Assembly (NCBI GenBank): GCA_018136815.1
Contig: CM030931.1
Span: 4,222,148 to 4,286,147, forward strand
DNA: 64,000 nt
Reading direction: 5' to 3'
Source of the DNA: Isochrysis galbana
Taxonomy: Eukaryota; Haptophyta; Isochrysidales; Isochrysidaceae
Shown here: positions 43,401-52,165 of the stretch, one piece after another
Layout of the letters: every line of letters begins with the position of its first letter
Position numbering within the stretch: the first letter of the stretch is position 1
Notes under the pieces: generated by a model
Database searches by the model: none
Told to the model about the DNA's origin: nothing
Seen by the model: the letters and a program-made list of their open reading frames with translations, nothing else
Program-made: the position numbers and the translations under genes

Positions 43401-46400
43401 TCTAGACGAAGCTTGGAGTTGACGTCGCGATAATCTACGCAGAAACGTACGGAGCCATCCTTCTTAGTGACTAACACGACTCGAGAGGCCCACGACGAAT
43501 TTGATTTCCTAATGATGCCCGCGGACTCCATCTTGCAAACTTCGTCCTCTATGATCTTCTCACCCTCTCGTCCAACTCTAGACGGTGCGTGACGGTGAGC
43601 TTCGGCTCCGGGGTTGAGCGGTAGCTCTACCTCCATCACGTGAGTGTGATTCGGGTTAGTCGGGTCAATTGCGAAAGCAGCGATACGTCGGGCCAGTAGA
43701 CGACGAACTTGTTCACGTTGGGGCATCGAGAGACGGCCCTCGGGGTCGATCTTGGCTGCCTCGAGGAGCTTGCGTTGGTCCTCGTTGAGCGACTCAATCA
43801 CATCCGGCGAGTTATTGTCACCGACGCGGTGATAAGTTCCAGCGTGAATCTTGAATCGAACCTGTAGCGAAGCTACAGGATGGAACGACGGAAGGTGTAG
43901 TGGTTTGGGGTCAGTATTGGCCACCGTAACCGCGATGGTGTGGTCGGATTTCGGCCTCTCTACTTGAGGGATGACGAGCGGAGAGCTGTCAATAGTCTCG
44001 CGTGTAGGGAGCCGGTCCACGAGCATGGCGCAGTCTTCGTGTTCTCGAAGAGCTAGCGGAATTCGGACGTGAAACGTCGCCCGATGATAGGCCGGGATCG
44101 TGATAGGTTCATGGGTATATAGGAGGTACTCGGAGCCACAAGACGCCGGCGCTTTGGCGGCAAACTCATCGGCCGTGTTGAAGAGCGGCTCGGAGACTAG
44201 CTGGTTGTCGTTTTCGGCGGCTTGCGGCCCTCGGAAGAAGTCAGTCGTGATTGGGTTCGCGGAGGTCGGACAGACCTGTGCACAAGTCATGCTGACAGGG
44301 ACCACCGCTATCGGTGACGTCGAGACGCGAAAGATCGGCGGAGCGTCGGGGCTTGGACTGCCATTAACCTCAAGAGGAGCCACCGTGGATGGGGCACCGA
44401 GGGTGATAGAGCCGTCCGCGCTGTCGGAGGCGAGCTGAATCGAAGCGGCGTGCGTAGCTAAGAAGTCGTTCCCGAGCAGTAGCATCGGGTTGCCTTCAAT
44501 CACCATGAACGTATGACGAAAGAGAAATCCACCGACGGAGAAAACGATTCGAGCCTTGCCTCGCGTGATAAGAGGTAGGCCGTCTGGGCCATGGAGCGGT
44601 GTCACTACGGCTTGCGGCAGCCGCTCGACGCATGCGTCGTTGGGTAGGCTGGACAAGAGGGAAGTGGTCACGACCGACGGGCCAGCTCCGGTGTCAGCGA
44701 GTGTGCTGTTGACCGTGAGGGCGGAGTCGGCTAAGATTACTCCTTCTTTGCCGGCAGCCTCGCCGGAGCGGCAGACCATTAGATCTCGAACATATAGACA
44801 ATGCCTTGGGTAGGCAGATGGTAGGGTATCCACGACGCTCTCCGGCCGGTGCGCGGTCACGTGTGCAATGGTGTCGGACAGGGACGGGGTTGGTCGCCAG
44901 CGTCGTTGCTCGGGTGAATTCGTCGTCAAACTGGTCGTCGTCTCTTCGGGTACTCCGACTGCCGCTATCGTGGCAGAGGGCCTAGAGGGGTCGTCCTCGT
45001 TGGTAGCGGTACAGGGTGATAGCTTGGGACTAGTGTAGCCCAGGCCTCTCTTGTCGGTGGGGTGCCTCGGGTGGTCGGACATCTTTTCCCAATCTTTCTC
45101 GAGACGGGCTTGGGCTTCTGTCTTGGGTCTTCGAACTAATGAGGCTAGCTCTTCGGCGCGGATGCCTTTGGCTTCCACGAACTCGATCGGCGCTCGGACG
45201 GCAGCGGCGAGGTCGGATTCCTCGTCGGCGTTTCGTCCGGCTAGAGCTTGCGCTCTTATTTCGTCAGCGGTTTCGAGCGTGACGTTGGACCATTTCTGGT
45301 CCCCGTTCACTCCGAATGATTGCCATTGTTGGCGCCGCTTCCGGAGAGTCGTCGGCGTCGTCGGACGCGGCGAGCTCGCGCGTGCCGGAGGCGGGGCGGT
45401 CCATGGAGAGAATGGGTCGTGGAGTGTAGACTCGGAGGCGTGGAGTGGCGTGTCGTTGTCGTGGTTATCGTGGGTTTCTTTTTGGTCTTCGTGGTTGTCT
45501 GACTCGGGAGTAGCTGGACGGGAAACAACGGGGTCGGAAGAAACTTCACTCGTTTCCCTCCCCCTCTCATAACGATGAAGAGCCGACCACGGCTCGTAGG
45601 CGGTAGCCTCGGTCGAGCTAAGTGAAGGCCGGTCCAATAGGCTGCACCGCGCGCAAGCGAGTAGCTCTAACGCGGACAATTTCTTCGTCGACGTCTGGTC
45701 TCGCTGTTGGCTCAAATGTCGAAGAAGAACCGGCATCCAATGGATCGCCATCGCTCCAGCTACACCGACGTAGGTGCGGCTGCGAAGAGCGCCACGGTGC
45801 GGTGAAGGAGAGAGGTTAGCCATGGCCGACTCACGGCCATCCACGACGCAAGTTGGCTGGAGGGGCGGCAGCCCTTTGGTGAGGTACAACCCGGTGGCTT
45901 TCTGGTGTCCAGTGCCGTGCTCCCAGGGTTGGACGAATTGGGTCGGGGTCAACCCCCCGACTAAACGGCGAGCTTCCGCATGCATCCGAGGGTTCTCGAC
46001 CGCTACAAACGGAGCAGTGGCGGAGGCCATTGACTTGAAGACGCGAGCGGCCGACTCAAGAGCGGCACGACGTCCGGGTTCTTGGGAGAGCCATTGACTG
46101 CTGACAGCGGAGAGGTACGTGCAGGGCGGGTGGGCGATGACTAGGTCCCAACCTAGGTTTTGGACATGAAGCGCGTCGCCTTGGAAGTGGGGCACGTAAT
46201 CGATCTCGGAAGGATACAAATCGCACGTAGCTACATCAGCACCGGCGAGTAGGAACATGGAGGAGACGACGCCGCTCGTCTCGCCAACGACGAGAACGCG
46301 TGGTGCGTGACAGCCAGACGTCAGCCCGTCTTGGACTCGTTGATTCATCTTCGTGAGCTCAGCGCAAAGCTCATCGAAGTGCTTGGGTAGCGCGGCGGCA

Positions 46401-47110
46401 GGCGAGGCTAGGGTGCCATTGCGAGGCCGGCGAAGCTCTTGGGCTGCCTCCGTGAGGTGCCGAGGTAATACCACCGCAGAGCCGCTCGCTCGTGCACGAA
46501 GAGAGGCGAGAGCGTGGAGAGCGGGTGACGGGGTATCATCACGGGTGCCGACATCGGAGTTGTTTTGAGAGGAATCGAAGGACTGGATCGCGGACGCATT
46601 GATCGCTGCCACGCGCATGATGGTGGTGGCAGTGGTATCGAGAGGCAGGCAGTGCTCGGAGGCGGCGACCGGTGGCCGCAGCGACGTAGGACGAATGGAA
46701 GAAGACTCGGATATCGACGACGTAGAGACGGGCTCGGAGGACGGGATTGACGAAGAAACTCGGAGAAGTGGGGTGTCGGACGGCGGCGACGGACGCCGCG
46801 GCCGCGAGACCACCGGTGAGAGACATGAAGGACATGGCTCAGGGACTCGGTTGGGCTGGCTCAATGGGCGTAGAAGCTCGGTTTGGGAGGCCGCCGTTCC
46901 TCGACGTGCAGAGGAGTTGTGGTCACTCTCCATGGTCACGTCGGAAGAGGAGACGTCGTTGCATTCTGTCGTCGGCGGGGTCGGCGCCGGCGAAAGAAGG
47001 GACGTGGCTGTCGTAGAAGCCGGCTGCGGGGAAGGCTGGGGCCAGGGTGGTGGCTCTGCGGCAGCGGCTGGCGTGGGTAGTGGCCGAAGAGGTTCTGCAA
47101 TGCGAAGCAT
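40412..47110 (-). CDS. Ty3/gypsy chromovirus polyprotein with a cytosine-C5 methyltransferase-like domain
   Basis: The frame is intact for 2232 residues. Residues 1-250 are Ser/Pro-rich. Residues about 265-460 form a phage-type cytosine methyltransferase-like domain (listed separately). Protease: DTGAG at about 806. Reverse transcriptase at about 1190-1390 with YLDD at 1329-1332. RNase H at about 1488-1615 (D1495, VVDHS). Integrase: HHCC finger (H-x3-H...C-x2-C, about 1767-1805) and core Asp/Asp/Glu (YCDILS, LRTDAGSN, LVERAQQ). Chromodomain at about 2126-2175 (YLVKWRGYPRSEATWE). The order PR-RT-RH-IN-chromo defines a Ty3/gypsy chromovirus. All catalytic motifs look intact, so the copy is young. 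I saw no gag zinc knuckle; the N-terminal part may be encoded in the frame 47158-47760 upstream, which runs into the gap and is offset by one base. Confidence 0.93.
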   Translation of the reverse strand: MLRIAEPLRPLPTPAAAAEPPPWPQPSPQPASTTATSLLSPAPTPPTTECNDVSSSDVTMESDHNSSARRGTAASQTELLRPLSQPNRVPEPCPSCLSPVVSRPRRPSPPSDTPLLRVSSSIPSSEPVSTSSISESSSIRPTSLRPPVAASEHCLPLDTTATTIMRVAAINASAIQSFDSSQNNSDVGTRDDTPSPALHALASLRARASGSAVVLPRHLTEAAQELRRPRNGTLASPAAALPKHFDELCAELTKMNQRVQDGLTSGCHAPRVLVVGETSGVVSSMFLLAGADVATCDLYPSEIDYVPHFQGDALHVQNLGWDLVIAHPPCTYLSAVSSQWLSQEPGRRAALESAARVFKSMASATAPFVAVENPRMHAEARRLVGGLTPTQFVQPWEHGTGHQKATGLYLTKGLPPLQPTCVVDGRESAMANLSPSPHRGALRSRTYVGVAGAMAIHWMPVLLRHLSQQRDQTSTKKLSALELLACARCSLLDRPSLSSTEATAYEPWSALHRYERGRETSEVSSDPVVSRPATPESDNHEDQKETHDNHDNDTPLHASESTLHDPFSPWTAPPPARASSPRPTTPTTLRKRRQQWQSFGVNGDQKWSNVTLETADEIRAQALAGRNADEESDLAAAVRAPIEFVEAKGIRAEELASLVRRPKTEAQARLEKDWEKMSDHPRHPTDKRGLGYTSPKLSPCTATNEDDPSRPSATIAAVGVPEETTTSLTTNSPEQRRWRPTPSLSDTIAHVTAHRPESVVDTLPSAYPRHCLYVRDLMVCRSGEAAGKEGVILADSALTVNSTLADTGAGPSVVTTSLLSSLPNDACVERLPQAVVTPLHGPDGLPLITRGKARIVFSVGGFLFRHTFMVIEGNPMLLLGNDFLATHAASIQLASDSADGSITLGAPSTVAPLEVNGSPSPDAPPIFRVSTSPIAVVPVSMTCAQVCPTSANPITTDFFRGPQAAENDNQLVSEPLFNTADEFAAKAPASCGSEYLLYTHEPITIPAYHRATFHVRIPLALREHEDCAMLVDRLPTRETIDSSPLVIPQVERPKSDHTIAVTVANTDPKPLHLPSFHPVASLQVRFKIHAGTYHRVGDNNSPDVIESLNEDQRKLLEAAKIDPEGRLSMPQREQVRRLLARRIAAFAIDPTNPNHTHVMEVELPLNPGAEAHRHAPSRVGREGEKIIEDEVCKMESAGIIRKSNSSWASRVVLVTKKDGSVRFCVDYRDVNSKLRLEDSPLPLTVEAIDRLSSGQGNLDSLFLCTLDLASGFWGIPIKESDKHITAFTTHRGKYEFNYLPFGVQSGPSYMCRLMDAVLGGLAWEICMPYLDDVGAWSTGVGDSLQAREESSFQQMLHRLDLVLERLIWAGLTCKMSKCVFFATSAEYLGHVVSREGLRMDPKKVEAVSKIDPTQINSIEAVRSFLGLCSYYRRFIRRFAIRAAPLTALTRKGCDVPVESQTEACRQAIEDLKQAICEEPVLAPPRDDRPFLVKTDGASKLGIAGVLAQKDDEGRERVVAYYGRSLSPAERHWTVTEIELLAALESIRNWRPYLWGRHFTLVVDHSALRWLHTMKDQVTGGPASRLMRWVLKLAEYRFDVVHKPGVTHWDADGLSRLVALEPDHDPLHLEESDAHSFDSSEIHDIVAAAVTSSTLTARRQQASDRLARQASESSESITSSYLDVGVPHADELRQALSTDDLASSILSEVESILPKASSSIDSSSSSKKSSRFLLRDGLLYYRSSEAEEAPLRLYIPESLRDTYLRAYHDHLGHPGATRTSTLLRTRVYWPGMSASVSEYVRECHECTLGKPLPRPLAHPSGLSIGSYPFDVVYCDILSMAPTHDFVSGRSGFDKLIVFVDSLSRWIEAEPCNGNPSSSKCLDVFMRLIVSRYGVPRQLRTDAGSNLCSRLVDLILKATGTDLSTTEAYRHEGVGLVERAQQTLLTMTRVSNEGGAHWVDHLPFLLMSMRATAGRVVPKSPAAILFGRELRLPAQLADPAPVLELLPSRPPSDAVTYATELNKKLLESWRSALESTQEAQRESMRSASQKSKLGVTFKQGDRVCRRIPGHANKLQYLYSGPYRVEEAISATRYRLRDLENRQVKDEVHISNLRPYFTVTDSSPLAGDEYLVEELLDRKGDGVSFKYLVKWRGYPRSEATWESRIELLRRCADLVESYDTTFDRRPVQPQAHSAVDSSSSPSSSPQSNQVPRRVQESNRIPPDLPSSRTRSRSRS
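45731..46318 (-). other. Phage-type cytosine-C5 DNA methyltransferase-like domain inside the gypsy polyprotein
   Basis: Residues about 265-460 of the polyprotein carry C5-methyltransferase motifs in order. Motif I is RVLVVGETSGVVSSMFL (SAM-binding Gly residues). Motif II is the acidic residue in TCDLYPSE. Motif IV is WDLVIAHPPCTYLS, with Cys330 as the expected nucleophile in Pro-Pro-Cys. Motif VI is VENP (Glu372). Motif VIII-like is TQFVQPWEHG followed by KATGLYL and LPPL-x-PT. Motif IX/X-like is RSRTYVGVAGAMA. The ENP, QPW...G and KAT-x-LxL-x-x-LPPL-x-PT features are those of phage/bacterial cytosine methyltransferases rather than DNMT1/3. The target-recognition region is very short. Whether it methylates DNA is unknown, but no key residue is missing. 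Confidence 0.8.
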
Positions 47111-47157
47111 TCTTCGGAGGACTTGGCTCGGGCTAGCGGGTGGATGGACCGCTGAAA

Positions 47158-47636
47158 TTACGGTGGATTCAGACTCGAATTCGGAAGACTCGGCGACTTG
47201 AGAGGGCTAGGAGACGGCTGTTCAAGCTCCTCCAGGGCTCTCGGTTGATGGGGTGGCGTGGGAACGCCGGTGGTCGACCGCGGACTCCGCGGTGACGTTA
47301 ATTTGTACTCGGACTCGGACTCGTCGTTTCTGGCGTGCTGGACGCCAATAACAGGGCTAACTTTCGAAATGGGAACGGACGGGGCCGGCTCAAAGGTGAA
47401 GCCCCCTGGCGTCGCAACCGTCGGTGAGGACGAAGCTGAAGCTTGTGATGACAATAGGGGCACGGTGGCCAGCACCGGTTGGCTCGGTGCGGCCGAAATC
47501 TCGGACTCGGTGACGGGCTTGATTACGCGGGCTCGGGATGCACTGTCTTGTGCGATTGGACTCGGACTCGGAACGGAAACGGAAGGGATCGGCTCGGCGG
47601 CGTGCAGCCTGCTGGAGTGGCAGGCCGGCTGCGGCG
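47158..47636 (-). CDS. Probable N-terminal (gag-like) part of the gypsy element, cut by the gap
   Basis: Before the gap the minus frame is open for about 160 codons of Ser/Pro/Thr-rich sequence that resembles the start of the pol frame in composition. It ends with TAA at 47158, overlapping the upstream extension of the polyprotein frame (open from about 47199). The two frames differ by one base, so either a programmed frameshift or a sequencing/assembly error separates them. No capsid or zinc-knuckle motif is visible. Confidence 0.4.
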
Positions 47637-47736
47637 NNNNNNNNNNNNNNNNNNNNNNNNNNNNNNNNNNNNNNNNNNNNNNNNNNNNNNNNNNNNNNNN
47701 NNNNNNNNNNNNNNNNNNNNNNNNNNNNNNNNNNNN
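47637..47736. other. Scaffold gap (100 N)
   Basis: Exactly 100 unknown bases, the usual placeholder for a gap of unknown length. It hides the 5' part and 5' LTR of the gypsy element and all but the end of SF3B3. Confidence 0.99.
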
Positions 47737-48240
47737 ACAGAGGAGGTGGTACAGTTCCATGTCGGAGAGATTGTCACCTCGCTACAGAAGGTCAGCCCAA
47801 GCACATCTTTGCAAGCTCACACAGGCCTTGCCTATGGCTCTGACCCATTTCCACCGAACTACGTACCTATTTTGAACTCTACCCCCCACTGGTTCCATGT
47901 GCTTTAGGCGTCCCTTGGCCCTGGATGTGCCGAGGTGATACTTTATACAACACTCTTTGGCGGCATTGGGGCGCTCTTGCCCCTCCGCTCGCGTGAGGAT
48001 GTGGAGACGCTCACTGCGCTCGAAATGCACCTACGGCAAGAGGCACCACCGCTTTGCGGTCGCGAGCAGCTCTTCTTCCGCTCTGCATACTTTCCGGTGA
48101 AAGGGTGCGTCGATGGAGATTACCTCACTACGTACAACTCTCTTCCTCCCAACGACCAAAGGACCATCGCAGAAGAGCTCGACAGGACACCACCGGAGGT
48201 GTCAAAGAAGCTTGAAGAGATTGCTGCGCGCATCCTATGA
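47737..48240 (+). CDS. SF3B3: SF3B3 (SAP130) C-terminal exons, 5' part lost in gap
   Basis: SF3B3 is a large beta-propeller subunit of the U2 snRNP SF3b complex. The exon after the gap (47737-47790) encodes EEVVQFHVGEIVTSLQK, then an intron of 117 bp (GTCAGC...CTTTAG, 47791-47907). The last exon (47908-48240) encodes ASLGPGCAEVILYTTLFGGI and continues with MHLRQEAPPLCGRE, FRSAYFPVKGCVDGD and LDRTPPEVSKKLEEI before TGA. These match the conserved SF3B3 end in order, including the FHVGE and YTTL-GGIG blocks. The sister proteins DDB1 and CPSF160 share the fold, but the PPLCGR and FPVK-x-x-DGD wording is SF3B3. The upstream roughly 1000 residues are absent, replaced beyond the gap by the gypsy element on the other strand. 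Confidence 0.9.
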
Positions 48241-48560
48241 TCATGTTGAAAAACATCACGATGCTCTTCATGACTGCACCATTGCGTGTCAAGGCGTAGT
48301 GCCCGACGCGCGAGAGATGTGAGGCGATAGGCTTCATACCATTGCGTTTCGGAGCAAACTACGCTGCTCAGGCGATGGAAAGCGTCCGCCTAAGTTAATA
48401 TCGGTGTGGTGATCGTCGAAATGTGTCACTATGTTGCGCGGGGGAACGTTGATGTGAGCGTCCGTCAGCTTTTGCTTTTGCGCGAGGGGTTTGTCTCGTG
48501 AGTGTTTCAAGTCACCGATGTGCGATCAGAATTTACGAACTAAGTTGATACACAATTCAC
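48241..48560. other. Intergenic, 3' side of SF3B3
   Basis: Nothing recognisable. I looked here for the 5' LTR of the gypsy element and saw no convincing match to 39262-40147. Confidence 0.4.
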
Positions 48561-48589
48561 TCTTGGGGGGGCACGAGCCCCCCTCCTCT

Positions 48590-49232
48590 CCCCACTCGTC
48601 CCTTGAGGGCGACTCCAGAGACCCACGAAACTATAAACCTATAACCCTACTGCTACTGCAAAGTGATTACAAGATACTAGCCAAGATACTGACAAATAGA
48701 CTCAATAGAAAGGTTATCGGTAACATCATCTCAAGACTCAAGAGACCAACTTGGCTTCGTGCCCAAGCGCTTAATAGGGGAGGCAACCCACTTGCTACAA
48801 CTGACCTAAGCTTACCTCGACGAATCGGGCGACCCCGGGATACTCCTAGCACGCTAGACGCTAGACTAGGAAAAGGCATTCGACAGAGTCGTGAGTCGTG
48901 AGCTGGGCTTTTTACCACATAGCACTAGACCTACTTAACTTCGGCGAGAACTTCAAGAGATACGCGAAAGCACTGACAAACCCCGCCACGCACGCCCGAT
49001 ACGATACATACACCAAATCAAACGGGGACAGGAGCTTCCCTTTCACCATAAACAGCGGGGTCCCACACACAAGGGGTGCCCGCTATCTCCGCTCGCCTCT
49101 TCCTCCTTCCTCCTCACGGCAGAAGCCCTCACCCGCGCCATAAACAACGACGATAGCATAAACGGCATTATCATAAGTAAACGGAGCCGAACTTAAAATC
49201 AGCCAATTCGCAGACGACACCCAACTAATGGC
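48590..49232 (+). pseudogene. LINE reverse transcriptase remnant, copy A
   Basis: Pieces in shifting frames match the LINE RT at 59964-61050: DPRNYKPITLLLLQSDYKIL followed by AKILTNRL and GNIIS; then AFYHIALDLLNFGENFKRYA and SFPFTINSGVP; then NGAELKISQFADDTQLMASD, which holds the catalytic FADD. At least three frameshifts and an early stop make it dead. It breaks off just after the FADD box and joins a chromodomain fragment. Confidence 0.75.
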
Positions 49233-49329
49233 ATCCGACCGCATGGTGAGCGATGGAAAGACTCCAATCCCCGCTTGGGGGACGAGAAAGGAGTGCCTCG
49301 CCGCGCGCGGCGCCGCTGCATCAGCCCTT

Positions 49330-49740
49330 GCTGTTGCGTCTCCTTCTCACACCGTTCCCGCCCGTCACGCAGGCCAAGAAAGACACGGTGCTTTACCTCG
49401 TGCTCTGGCGCGGGTACCCACCGGACGTCGCGACATGGGAGGAAGCCCAAGACCCAAGACGGCTGGGAGGATTGCATCGACGACTACGAGATGGATCTCG
49501 AAGCGGAGGCGCAGCTGGACATGGAGGATGAGCTGGAGATAGAGCTAGAGGAAGCCGCGGAAGAGGAGAGCCGCGGGCGTGCGGGCGAGGCGCAGGCGGC
49601 AGCGGGCGAGCCGGCGGCAGCGTCGACCGTGCATGAGCCCGACTTGGTTATTTATTTGCGGTCTGTGTCGCCTCCACATCACGCGAGATGTTGTGGAATT
49701 AGATCGCGCGAACGCCAACTGGCGTTGCTGCGATCATGAT
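49330..49740 (+). pseudogene. Chromodomain fragment with a 7-bp duplication frameshift
   Basis: One frame gives KKDTVLYLVLWRGYPPDVAT followed by WEEAQD, the second half of a chromodomain. The natural continuation (GWEDCIDDYEMDLEAEAQL and a long acidic tail) appears in the next frame. Between them CCAAGAC is repeated in tandem (about 49447-49460), and one 7-bp unit accounts for the shift. The first chromodomain strand is missing. It lies directly after the LINE remnant, so it may belong to a composite mobile element, like the chromodomain at 56886-57960. Confidence 0.6.
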
Positions 49741-50459
49741 GCATGTGCTATTCGTGCAATTCCCGCCCTGCGCCGGCCGCGCCCGGTCCGCCCGTCAGTC
49801 GGTTCGTAGAGTGCGATATGTTCTCGTGTGCCGTTTGCGTTTTTTTTTGCTGATTCTGGCTGCTTTTGCTCCGTCCGAGGTGAGTTTTGTTTTTGTATGG
49901 CCACCCCGGTCACCTAAGACTAAAAGGACTTCGATATGTGCTTCCCATCACTATACTAGCCTTAGCTGAAAGTTTTGTGGCCAATAGAGCTCGTTGAAAT
50001 TTTGACCCTTTTTTTTTAGTGTATGAGTATGACCGCCCTATTATTAGTTGCAACAATCAATAATCAATAATAGAGGAGGGGTGGCAACAGGTAGGCCAAG
50101 GATGCTCAAGTATGCTTCAGGGCAAGCCTAAGGGGTTTTCTTTTAAAATTGTTTTCCCTTTCACGCAACAAGTTTCCATGATTCAGTCCAAGAAGGCTTG
50201 TACATTTATGAAGCCGCAAGGCATGGATGGAGGAGGCTGAGAAGGCGCCACGAACCATGGTATGGACCATCGATGGCACATGACATGCCTGCCGGATAGA
50301 CCGTGAGACGCTAGGGACCAGGAAGGCAGATACCATCAACCTCATACGTGATCAGAGTCGTGCAGTGGCAGTGTATTTGTACAAGAGGATCAGTGCATAG
50401 AAAAGTGTGCATCTGTAGCCTTCCAGTTTCTAGTCTTAGATCTCGAAAGGCGTTCCCAC
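49741..50459. other. Intergenic, no supported gene
   Basis: AT-richer than average with T-runs (49841-49849, 50011-50020). No coding or RNA feature recognised. Confidence 0.4.
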
Positions 50460-50960
50460 TCATACCTCGTCGATTCTCACCTCCACATCAGAGTGCTGTC
50501 GTCGGGGAGGGGGTGATGGATGGGCGGGCGACAGCCTTGGCGTCTCGGCTATGTGATGATCAAGGCGTCTGAACTGTTCCTCCATCTGCTGGAGCATACC
50601 CCTGAGCATAGCTGCGGCAGGGTCGCCCTGCTCATGGAAGCCAAACAAACCACCTCGAAAGAGGTCGCTCCCAAAGATTCCCGGGCGGGATGACTGGTGG
50701 GGAGCGATAGCACGCTCGTCGTGCTCGTCCGTGCCGGAAACCCCAGAAAAGATCCGCCATGGGTTACGCAGCAATCCTCCACGACTGTGGCCCTCGTCAC
50801 TCCTCTGCTCGAAGTTTTCCTCCTCGCGCGAGACCTCCTCCGGCGTACGTCCAGGGCAGTGACGGAAGACGCGCTTCAGCAGCTGGCAACGCGTTGCTCC
50901 GTCCTCTCCCGTCCGGCAGCTGGTCTCATGCTGCGTCGAATAGAAGCAGCCGTCGTCCAT
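50460..50960 (-). CDS. Small unrecognised protein
   Basis: The ATG at 50960 opens 166 codons. The N-terminal part has FYSTQHETSCRTGEDGATRC and LKRVFRHCPGRTPEEV, with Cys residues spaced in a way that suggests a conserved small domain, then Gly/Phe-rich sequence (RPGIFGSDLFRGGLFGF) and a Pro/His-rich end. The composition is protein-like and the antisense frames are poorer. I do not recognise the family. The sequence 5' of it is CT-repeat-poor, unlike other gene starts here. Confidence 0.4.
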   Translation of the reverse strand: MDDGCFYSTQHETSCRTGEDGATRCQLLKRVFRHCPGRTPEEVSREEENFEQRSDEGHSRGGLLRNPWRIFSGVSGTDEHDERAIAPHQSSRPGIFGSDLFRGGLFGFHEQGDPAAAMLRGMLQQMEEQFRRLDHHIAETPRLSPAHPSPPPRRQHSDVEVRIDEV

Positions 50961-51719
50961 CCCCGCTCTTCGAGACGAGACCAGACGCGATCCCTCGGTC
51001 TCCTGCTTCTGTCAGAGTGGAACTACTCTACTCTAGAGTACTCTACTCTTCTACTCTAAATAAACAAGTAGTCCGGTCTCTCAAGACTCTCACTCTTTTT
51101 AACCTTAACCCTAGTACATGCCTTAAGGCGGCAGTGCGGTGGATCAGGAGGGGGGAAGATAGTACGGCGAACAGGAGAATGCAGGAGGACTCGCGCGAAC
51201 TGAGGCGGCTCCAGGTAATAGAAAGCAGTGGGATAATACCTGAAGAAGAAGGAATAAAAAGGAACTGCCAACGACTTTGAGAGCTGGGTGGTGTGACGTC
51301 AGACGTCAGCATAGATTTAGAAATGATTTAGATTTTATGTTGAATGAGTTGAGTACTTGATGAACAGCGTTGGACAGTAGTGGGTGTCGACCACCAGCGG
51401 CAGGTGGAGAGGTGCGCGGGCAGAGCGATGGAGCTTCTCCTCCCAGCGGACATCTCCATCCTGTGCCTGTGCTCGGTGCTCGGTGGGAGACGCGGCGCCA
51501 ACCGACGATGGCCGGACAGTGAGCGCCGCCGAGTCCGTAGCGCCCGAGGAGCCTCCTCCACCGCCGCCGCTGCCAGTGGTGAAGCGCGCCTCAGCACTGG
51601 CGCCCAACACGTTTGAGTTCCTGTGCCCTGTGCGCCAAAGCGCGCGTCGGAGGAGGCTGTGGTGGAGGCCGCTGACGCAAGGCGAGGGGGATGGAATGAC
51701 GCCCGTGTGCACGCACCCG

Positions 51720-52165
51720 CCCACACCGAGTGAGAGTGTTTCGATCCGTGTGAGCCACGCGCGAGCACGCCGCACCTCACGCCCGAGAAGAAGTTCCCAT
51801 ACGACAGGATGAGTTGAGAATCTTGCCACAGGCAAAGCTCATACTCAATACTCACCTTTGTGGAGAGCCGTCCACGCGAATTTGTTGCAGCCCTCAGAGT
51901 TAATACCATTTAATACCATGCATGAGAGCAGCCCGTCCTCTTTCTTGCGTTTGTCGCCTACGCTCGGTGGGGCGCTGTCAGCCTCGTCATTAGGCTGCTG
52001 TTCGTCCGTGCACTGGCCCAGCTCGGCAGCAAGCAAAGCTATGGACCGCCGCGGCAGACCGACTCGATTGGCTTGTAGAATGGCGTTGCTGTATATGCCT
52101 TTCTGCCGATGTGCTTCCTGTGCTGCAAGGTGCCCATATCCTCTATCAAATGACAAGCAAAAATT
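51720..52165 (-). pseudogene. piggyBac-like transposase fragment
   Basis: On the minus strand FDRGYGHLAAQEAHRQKGIY is followed by SNAILQANRVGLP, an arrangement like the D-x-x-Y...L...G-x-x-x-x-x-x-x-N-R-x-G-x-P block of piggyBac (DDE_Tnp_1_7) transposases. About 80 residues later ELCLWQDSQLILSYGNFFSG resembles the W-x-D-x-x-x-V/I third-acid region. The two parts are separated by a frame change near 51850, where GAGTATTGAGTATGAG looks like a small duplication or an intron start (GTGAGT). Retroposon copy B sits against its 5' side at a poly-C run. The identification is by motif pattern only. Confidence 0.45.

Noticed and set aside
46599-47201. 200-codon plus-strand frame
   Set aside because: Antisense to the low-complexity N-terminus of the gypsy polyprotein.
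48241-49100. 5' LTR of the gypsy element beyond the gap
   Set aside because: A short TTTTGCGC-like similarity near 48475 does not extend; the region is SF3B3 3' flank and LINE remnant.
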